DNA from: an uncultured Clostridia bacterium | GTDB lineage: Bacteria; Bacillota; Clostridia; Lachnospirales; Lachnospiraceae | NCBI GenBank assembly: GCA_946620335.1 | Contig: CAMONF010000067.1 | Location: 1-9,132 of the forward strand | DNA length: 9,132 nucleotides | Reading direction: 5' to 3' | Part shown: in pieces, positions 4,814 to 9,132 of the stretch | How the letters are laid out: every line of letters begins with the position of its first letter | Numbering within the stretch: the first letter of the stretch is position 1 | The notes under the pieces: model-generated | The model's database searches: none | What the model was told of the DNA's origin: nothing | The model's input: the letters and a program-made list of their open reading frames with translations, nothing else | Made by a program: the position numbers and the translations under genes

Positions 4814-6715
4814 ATGAACGCCTTTCTCGAAAAGCTGCTCAATATGAGCGTGGCCGGAAGCGTTCTCATCCTGGCTGTCGTCATTTTCCGCCTGATTCTC
4901 ATAAGGATGCGGGCCCCGAGGTGGATCGTCTGCGCATTGTGGGGCCTGGTGGCCTTTCGGCTTGTCTGCCCGGTCAGCCTTGCATCCCCGGTCTCGGTTT
5001 TCCGCGCGGTCCCGCATGTAGTGAGCGGGGACGGAGAAGTGGAGATTTTTCACCTGGAGGAAGAAGGCGGGGAGCCGGCGCAGGCCCTCTGGAATAATGA
5101 AGTGTCCGAAACAGGTCCGGGCATGTCTTCCGGCAGTGAAGGCGATTACCCGGCTCCGGCAGAGCGGAGCGGCGGCAGAACGTCCTCTGCGTTTGCGCTG
5201 ATATACCTGGCAGGCCTGGGCGCCATGCTTCTCTATATGGGAATCAGCACATGGATGATCGGGAGAAAAGTATCCGTCTCTCTGCGGCAGCGGGGAAATG
5301 TCCGCATTTGCGACGAGCTGGATGCACCCTTCATCATGGGTATCCTGAGGCCTGTCATTTATCTTCCTTCGTCCCTGAGCAGGGAGGAGAGGCGCTATGT
5401 GCTGGCGCATGAGCGGGCACATCTGCGCAGGCGCGACCACATCCGGAAGCCGCTCGGCTTTCTGATCCTGAGCCTCCACTGGTTCAACCCGTTCTGCTGG
5501 CTCGCCTTCGTGCTCTTCGGCAGAGATATTGAGTTCGCCTGCGATGAGAGCGTGATCCGCACTTTTGGGCGGTCTGAGCGCGCCGCCTATTCCCAGACCC
5601 TGCTGAACGTCAGCAGTCACAGAATCCTCACAGCCTGCCCGGTCGCCTTCGGGGAGTCTGACGTGAAGAGTCGTGTCAAGTCGATCCTGAAGTACAGGAG
5701 GCCTGCGCTCCGGGTCACAGTTCTGGCTCTGATTGCCTGCGCGGTGCTGACAGCTTGCTTTGGCGCGGATCCGCTGCCGGGGGAGACGGAGGCGGCTGCC
5801 GGACAGGAGGCATCTTCCGGAGCTGGAGCGGGAGGCGCGCAGGAGTTCTCTTCTGTAACGCCCGATTCCTCCGAATCTTCTGCGGGAACGGATGGTTCGG
5901 GCAATTTACATGAATCATCCGAGGGAACGGCTGATCCGCAGGAGTCTTCTGCCGCTGCGGACGATAAAACGGCTGATTCGTCCCCGCAGCCGGTCAGGAT
6001 CTCTGCCGGAGGCCTTACTGTCGAACCCGGCCTCTTTCTGCTCTACGAGATGAAATGGAAGGGGAATGACTGGTCCTTCGAGGAAGCCCCGGCGCTTGCG
6101 TCCCATATGGCTGAGCTTGAAGCTCTTCCGGTCCTCACGTCGACGGACGGGTTCTCCGTCGATTTCGGCGGCTACGTGCGGAAGAGCGGGCTGCAGATCT
6201 ATGATGACCGTCTTGCCCTGATCCGGGACAACTGGTACGGCGATACCGCTCTCAACTGGCTTCCGCCGGGCAGCTACTACGGTGTCCTGGAAGTGTACGG
6301 TCCGCTCGGCCGGCATATCGTGTCTCAGCGCGCCTATGAGGAGAGCGTATACAATGCGGTATTTCGGCTCTCCGTTTCAAATGCAGGCATTGCCCCGTAT
6401 GCGCCGGAAAAGGTGTCCGGCCTGACGGAGGCCCGGCTGAGTCTGGCGGGAGAGGAGTATGTGCTGAATGACGAGGCCGGCCTCGCAGGACTGGAGGAGT
6501 GGCTGAAGAACGCGGAAGTGCTCCCGGGAGGCGCCGGCTGTCCTTTTGGGAGCCTGCTGACCCTGACCTGTGCTGACGGCAGCACATATTCCTGCTGTCC
6601 CGCGGAGGACAGCTGCGGAGTAGTGTTCTCGGACGGTGTGTATTACCGATATGCTTCGGACAACGAGGAGTTCCTCGCGCTGTTTGGTGCCAGGTATCCC
6701 TGGATGGAGGGATGA
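4814..6715 (+). CDS. M56 family (BlaR1-type) membrane metalloprotease receptor with a non-penicillin-binding C-terminus
   Basis: 633 residues, starting immediately after the repressor stop. Hydrophobic segments lie at about 11-31, 36-57, 125-147, 213-235 and 299-317. The zinc site is HERAH (199-203) with the downstream glutamate region IEFACDESV (239-247), characteristic of M56. An Arg-Arg pair (295-296) precedes the last membrane segment, close to where BlaR1 cuts itself on activation. After LTACFG (312-317) comes a Ser/Glu/Ala-rich spacer (about 318-392). Then come two unrecognised outer domains: about 393-523, beta-rich (PGSYYGVLEVYGPLGRH), and about 533-630, with a Cys cluster at 576, 586, 594, 595 and 601. 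No SxxK, SxN or KTG set of a transpeptidase-like sensor is evident, so the signal is probably not a beta-lactam. Expected role: sense an outer-surface signal and cause cleavage of the neighbouring BlaI-type repressor. Confidence 0.88.
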   Translation: MNAFLEKLLNMSVAGSVLILAVVIFRLILIRMRAPRWIVCALWGLVAFRLVCPVSLASPVSVFRAVPHVVSGDGEVEIFHLEEEGGEPAQALWNNEVSETGPGMSSGSEGDYPAPAERSGGRTSSAFALIYLAGLGAMLLYMGISTWMIGRKVSVSLRQRGNVRICDELDAPFIMGILRPVIYLPSSLSREERRYVLAHERAHLRRRDHIRKPLGFLILSLHWFNPFCWLAFVLFGRDIEFACDESVIRTFGRSERAAYSQTLLNVSSHRILTACPVAFGESDVKSRVKSILKYRRPALRVTVLALIACAVLTACFGADPLPGETEAAAGQEASSGAGAGGAQEFSSVTPDSSESSAGTDGSGNLHESSEGTADPQESSAAADDKTADSSPQPVRISAGGLTVEPGLFLLYEMKWKGNDWSFEEAPALASHMAELEALPVLTSTDGFSVDFGGYVRKSGLQIYDDRLALIRDNWYGDTALNWLPPGSYYGVLEVYGPLGRHIVSQRAYEESVYNAVFRLSVSNAGIAPYAPEKVSGLTEARLSLAGEEYVLNDEAGLAGLEEWLKNAEVLPGGAGCPFGSLLTLTCADGSTYSCCPAEDSCGVVFSDGVYYRYASDNEEFLALFGARYPWMEG

Positions 6716-6738
6716 GAAGCGGGACCATACAGGCGAAA

Positions 6739-6773
6739 AAAGACGCCCCACTTCCAGGTGGGGCGTCTTTCTG
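6739..6773 (+). terminator. Terminator of the BlaI/M56 operon
   Basis: AAAGACGCCCCAC (6739-6751) pairs perfectly with GTGGGGCGTCTTT (6758-6770) around a six-base loop, starting 24 bases after the stop codon. The T-run in the plus direction is short (TTTCT). The minus direction has six T, so the hairpin can stop readthrough both ways. Confidence 0.82.
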
Positions 6774-6873
6774 CAATCATTTATCTAATCATTTATTTTA
6801 TCATATTGTTATGAAAAATGCAAACCGGCATATTCAATAAGAAACAGGTATGTAGTTTATGAAAGAGTCCCTA

Positions 6874-6902
6874 TTGACGGAAGCGGATGGCTGGCTTATT
6901 AT
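6874..6902 (+). promoter_or_regulatory. Sigma-A-type promoter of the sugar kinase gene
   Basis: TTGACG (6874-6879), 17-base spacer, TATTAT (6897-6902) in AT-rich surroundings that contrast with the GC-rich genes. It predicts a start near 6909 and an untranslated leader of about 155 bases. Confidence 0.72.
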
Positions 6903-6930
6903 GTAAATATATTAAGTAAAACGTATTTAC
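6903..6930. promoter_or_regulatory. Inverted repeat at the kinase transcription start, candidate operator
   Basis: GTAAATA (6903-6909) and TATTTAC (6924-6930) are exact inverted copies 14 bases apart, with a third related half-site GTAAAAC at 6916-6922. It begins directly after the -10 box, the usual position of a repressor site. The central ACGT and TTTAC ends recall LacI-type or catabolite sites, but symmetry around the CG is poor. No regulator gene is adjacent. Confidence 0.45.
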
Positions 6931-7063
6931 AAAATAGACAATCAAAACTGCACTAAAGAGCATTCGCCTACGCTGGCTGTGCGAATGCGGAATCTGGAAA
7001 GAAGCAACCATCTGTATCGCGGAACCGGAGCGCAGGATATGCGCCGGAAAGGGAGGAAAAGAC
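6909..7063 (+). promoter_or_regulatory. Long structured 5' leader of the kinase gene
   Basis: This fills most of the 348-base gap before the kinase gene. It contains a hairpin GCATTCGC (6960-6967) with GCGAATGC (6981-6988), loop 13. A second hairpin, GCGCA (7030-7034) with TGCGC (7040-7044) extended by CCG/CGG, ends four bases before the ribosome site GGGAGG (7051-7056). I do not recognise a known riboswitch, and there is no internal T-tract terminator, so any control would act on translation or mRNA stability. The stretch before it (6774-6873) is AT-rich with no gene that I can see. Confidence 0.4.
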
Positions 7064-8653
7064 ATGAGCGAACGTAACATTATTGAATCCGGACAGACAG
7101 CACTGGGTATCGAATTCGGTTCGACCCGGATCAAGGCGATCCTGTCAGACTATTCGGGTCACGTCCTGGCGTCCGGCGCCTACGACTGGGAGAACCAGCT
7201 GATCGACGACATCTGGACCTATTCTCTGGACCTGGTGCGCATCGGCATGCAGGGCTGCTACTCCGCACTTCGTGAGGACGTGTATGAGAAGTACGGTATT
7301 GCGCTGACCACTATCGGTGTGATCGGTATCAGCGCGATGATGCACGGCTATATTGCCAGGGATGCTGAGGGGAAGCAGCTGGCTCCCTTCCAGACCTGGC
7401 GCAACACCAACACCCTGGTCGCCGCTGCGCGGCTGACCAACCTTTTCGCCTACAATGTGCCTGACAGATGGTCAGTGGCCCACCTCTATCAGAGAATGCT
7501 TGACGGCGAAGCCCATGTCAGAGAGATCGCCACAGTAGATACTCTGGCCGCCTACGTCCACCATCTGCTGACCGGCGAGCACGTGCTGGGTATCGGCGAT
7601 GCCTCCGGCATGTTCCCGATCGATACCGACAAGAAGGACTACAATGAGCGTATGATCGGGCAGTTCATGGACCTCATCGCGGAGTACAAGTATCCCTGGT
7701 CCTTCCGGGATATCTTCCCCAAGGTCCTGTCGGCGGGCGATGACGCCGGCTGCCTGACGGAGGAAGGCGCTGCCCTGCTCGATGTGACCGGCACGCTGAA
7801 GCCCGGTATCCCCTTCTGCCCGCCTGAAGGCGATGCGGGAACAGGCATGGTCGCGACGAACGCCGTCGCTCCCCGCACCGGCAACCTTTCCGCCGGCACT
7901 AGCATCTTTGCCATGATCGTCCTTGAAAAGCAGCTCTCCCGCGTCTACAGGGAGATCGATATGGTGACGACGCCCGGCGGCGATCCCGTTGCCATGTCCC
8001 ACGCCAACAACGGCACGTCCGACCTCAACGCCTGGGTGGACATTTTCCGCTCCTTCGCCGCGCTGACCGGAAATCCTGTTGGCGCCGGCCAGGCGTTCGA
8101 GCTCCTCTACAGGCACACGCTTGAAGGGGATGCGGACTGCGGCGGCCTGCTCGCTTACGGCTACCTCTCCGGCGAGGGAATCACCCACCTCGAGGAAGGC
8201 CGTCCGCTCTTTGTGAGAAGGCCGGACAGCAAATTCAACCTGGCTAACTTCATGAGAGCCCACCTCTATACTTCTCTCGGCGCAGTCCGGATGGGTATGG
8301 ATTTCCTGACCCGCGACGAAGGCATTCAGATCGACCGCTTAATGGGACACGGCGGCATGTTCAAGACACCCGGCGTCGCGCAGCGGTATCTGTCCGCCGC
8401 GATCAGCGCGCCCGTGACGGTCATGGAGACGGCCGGCGAGGGCGGTGCCTGGGGTATCGCGCTGCTGGGCGCCTACAAGAACTGCAGAAAGCCCGGCGAG
8501 ACGCTGCAGGACTACCTCAACACCAGGGTCTTCGCGGGTCTGCCCGAGACGACGCTCATGGCCAGCGAGGAGGAGCAGGCAGGGTTTGAGAAGTTCATGA
8601 ACACCTACAAGGCCGGCCTCGCTCTGGAGAGAGTGGCGATCGACACATTATAA
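7064..8653 (+). CDS. FGGY family carbohydrate kinase
   Basis: 529 residues. ATG has GGGAGG seven bases upstream. These kinases transfer the ATP gamma-phosphate to an open or cyclic sugar (pentulose, hexulose or polyol). FGGY_N (about 12-265): phosphate-1 motif LGIEFGSTRIKAIL (14-27), with Glu17 where most relatives have Asp; likely catalytic base Asp257 in PEGDAGTG. FGGY_C (about 270-475): GNLSAGTS (273-280), DADCGGLLAY (356-365), and the nucleotide-binding GHGGMFKT (428-435) and ETAGEGGAWGIALLGA (455-470). It belongs to a Clostridia clade often found near pentose or ribulose-phosphate genes, so L-ribulose or L-xylulose is a reasonable substrate guess, but no sugar isomerase, epimerase or transporter is in view. 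It is monocistronic, with its own promoter and terminator. Confidence 0.88.
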   Translation: MSERNIIESGQTALGIEFGSTRIKAILSDYSGHVLASGAYDWENQLIDDIWTYSLDLVRIGMQGCYSALREDVYEKYGIALTTIGVIGISAMMHGYIARDAEGKQLAPFQTWRNTNTLVAAARLTNLFAYNVPDRWSVAHLYQRMLDGEAHVREIATVDTLAAYVHHLLTGEHVLGIGDASGMFPIDTDKKDYNERMIGQFMDLIAEYKYPWSFRDIFPKVLSAGDDAGCLTEEGAALLDVTGTLKPGIPFCPPEGDAGTGMVATNAVAPRTGNLSAGTSIFAMIVLEKQLSRVYREIDMVTTPGGDPVAMSHANNGTSDLNAWVDIFRSFAALTGNPVGAGQAFELLYRHTLEGDADCGGLLAYGYLSGEGITHLEEGRPLFVRRPDSKFNLANFMRAHLYTSLGAVRMGMDFLTRDEGIQIDRLMGHGGMFKTPGVAQRYLSAAISAPVTVMETAGEGGAWGIALLGAYKNCRKPGETLQDYLNTRVFAGLPETTLMASEEEQAGFEKFMNTYKAGLALERVAIDTL

Positions 8654-8674
8654 ATAACATGTCTGACAGAAAAG

Positions 8675-8706
8675 GACGCTCCGCCTGTGCGGCGGGGCGT
8701 CTTTTT
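8675..8706 (+). terminator. Terminator of the kinase gene
   Basis: GACGCTCCGCC (8675-8685) pairs with GGCGGGGCGTC (8691-8701; one G-U pair) around TGTGC, followed by five T (8702-8706). It starts 21 bases after the stop codon. The group II intron remnant begins seven bases after the T-run. Confidence 0.9.
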
Positions 8707-8756
8707 CAGTGGGTGCGCCTGGCGGCGCACGTTTCTAACGGGTGAAATACCCGATC

Positions 8757-9017
8757 AATGAACTCAACGGATGGCTGTACCGACGTATCCGTATGTGTAT
8801 CTGGAAGCAGTAGAAACTGCCAAGGACGCGCAAACGCAAGCTTGTTGGACTGGGAGTGGACGAGCACTATGCAGCTACCATAGCATACAGCCGTAAAGGT
8901 TACTGGTTTCTGAGTGGCAACCAAGCGGTCAATTGGGCCTTGTCAAAAGAAAGACTGATACGCTGGGGGTTCTATGACCTTTCCAATGCGTACCAGTCAG
9001 TGCACGTCAACTATTGA
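8757..9017 (+). pseudogene. C-terminal fragment of a group II intron reverse transcriptase/maturase (ltrA-like)
   Basis: The frame from 8757 reads NELNGWLYRRIRMCIWKQ, then TAG (8811-8813), then KLPRTRKRKLVGLGV and SRKGYW, ending YQSVHVNY and TGA (9015-9017). This is the well-known maturase C-terminal pattern RMCIWKQWKxxxTR...NLxxLG...RKGYW. The amber codon stands exactly where the family has Trp (TGG to TAG, a single G to A). The reverse-transcriptase core and most of the maturase domain X are absent. It is not functional on two counts: truncation and an internal stop. Confidence 0.85.
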
Positions 9018-9089
9018 AACCGCCGTGTACCGAACGGTACGCACGGTGGTGTGAGAGGACGGGGGTTAATCACCCCCTCCTACTCGATT
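9018..9089 (+). ncRNA. Group II intron domains V and VI
   Basis: Domain V lies at about 9018-9051. The lower stem 9019-9027 with 9042-9050 contains a G-U pair (G9022/U9047) in a CGC triad. The upper stem UACC/GGUA has a GAAC loop, with a two-base bulge on the 3' side. Domain VI lies at about 9053-9085: GAG-AGGA-(C)-GGGGG, loop, CCCCC-UCCU-A-CUC. A9082 is the single bulged adenosine expected as branch point, seven bases before the likely 3' splice site near 9089. The upper stem looks shorter than in the usual 34-base domain V. Confidence 0.78.
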
Positions 9090-9132
9090 CTTTGGTTCCC
9101 ATATCTTTGATTCAGTATATATCCGGATCGTA

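Larger units (their letters stand above)
8713..9089 (+). mobile_element. Internally deleted group II intron remnant
   Basis: The 5' end GTGCGCC (8713-8719) matches the GUGYG group II start. It folds with GGCGCAC (8724-8730), and CGGGT/ACCCG (8739-8743 with 8749-8753) gives a second small stem as in domain I. From about 8757 the sequence jumps to the C-terminus of an intron maturase, then domains V and VI. The whole is about 377 bases, against roughly 2 kb or more for an ORF-bearing intron. Most of domain I, domains II-III and nearly all of the reverse transcriptase are therefore missing. Same-strand order of 5' end, ORF tail, DV and DVI argues for a single internal deletion. The exact ends are uncertain by one or two bases at 3'. 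Confidence 0.8.

Noticed and set aside
4739..5620. Open frame of 293 codons on the minus strand opposite the repressor end and M56 gene
   Set aside because: It overlaps well-supported motifs (HERAH, EFACDE) on the other strand. It has no recognisable domain, ribosome site or promoter of its own.
5747..5764. Lipoprotein signal at LTACFG in the M56 protein
   Set aside because: The LTAC resembles a lipobox but lies at residues 312-315 at the end of the fifth hydrophobic segment, not at an N-terminus. It is more likely just the end of the membrane helix, as in many M56 proteins.
4448..6715. Beta-lactam resistance locus
   Set aside because: The BlaI/BlaR1 families suggest it, but the receptor lacks a penicillin-binding domain and there is no beta-lactamase or PBP gene nearby.
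7472..8263. Open frame of 263 codons on the minus strand within the kinase gene
   Set aside because: It is an antisense shadow of a conserved FGGY gene and its translation resembles no family.
8706..8924. Small minus-strand frame of 72 codons at the intron remnant
   Set aside because: It is antisense to the maturase tail and the intron 5' end, with no independent support.
9090..9132. Possible start of a further gene at the right edge
   Set aside because: This AT-rich stretch downstream of the intron remnant is too short to show a promoter or frame with any confidence.

Overview
The window looks like chromosomal DNA from a GC-rich anaerobic Firmicute of the Clostridia, Lachnospiraceae- or Oscillospiraceae-like. 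The reasons are strong AGGAGG-type ribosome sites, consensus TTGACA/TATAAT-like promoters, Thr-Pro linkers followed by Ig-like and fibronectin III modules in a surface protein, a BlaI/BlaR1-type pair with a non-penicillin C-terminus, and a Clostridia-style FGGY kinase. The genus cannot be read from the sequence alone.

Layout. (1) 2-1462, plus strand: C-terminal part of a large secreted or surface protein, with its start outside the window. (2) 1481-1583: two hairpins lying between convergent genes. (3) 1591-3367, minus strand: a two-gene leuD/leuC-type hydro-lyase operon. It is transcribed divergently from (4) 3587-4243, a GntR/FCD regulator. The 219-bp gap between them holds two face-to-face promoters, each followed directly by a related palindrome, which makes a self-contained regulator/enzyme divergon. 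(5) 4383-6715: a promoter with paired operators, then a BlaI-type repressor and an M56 (BlaR1-type) membrane metalloprotease directly abutting it, closed by a terminator. The C-terminal receptor part is not a penicillin-binding domain. (6) 6874-8706: promoter, long structured leader, FGGY-family sugar kinase and strong terminator. (7) 8713-9089: the collapsed remains of a group II intron. It has an intact-looking 5' end, a small broken piece of the maturase C-terminus, and domains V and VI with a bulged branch-point adenosine, but the middle is gone.

How the parts work together. The GntR protein probably represses both its own gene and the leuCD-type operon until a ligand, likely an organic acid, is present. 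No other leucine-pathway gene is visible, so a catabolic role (for example a dimethylmalate-type dehydratase) is as plausible as leucine synthesis. The BlaI/M56 pair should form a proteolysis-driven signalling switch that controls its own operon; its signal and any distant targets are unknown. The kinase stands alone in its own transcription unit. No CRISPR array, tRNA, rRNA or complete insertion sequence was seen. The most unusual items are the non-beta-lactam receptor of the M56 protein, the perfect 30-bp operator upstream of leuC, and the deletion-derived mini group II intron placed just behind a terminator. I did not find a clearly unprecedented system.
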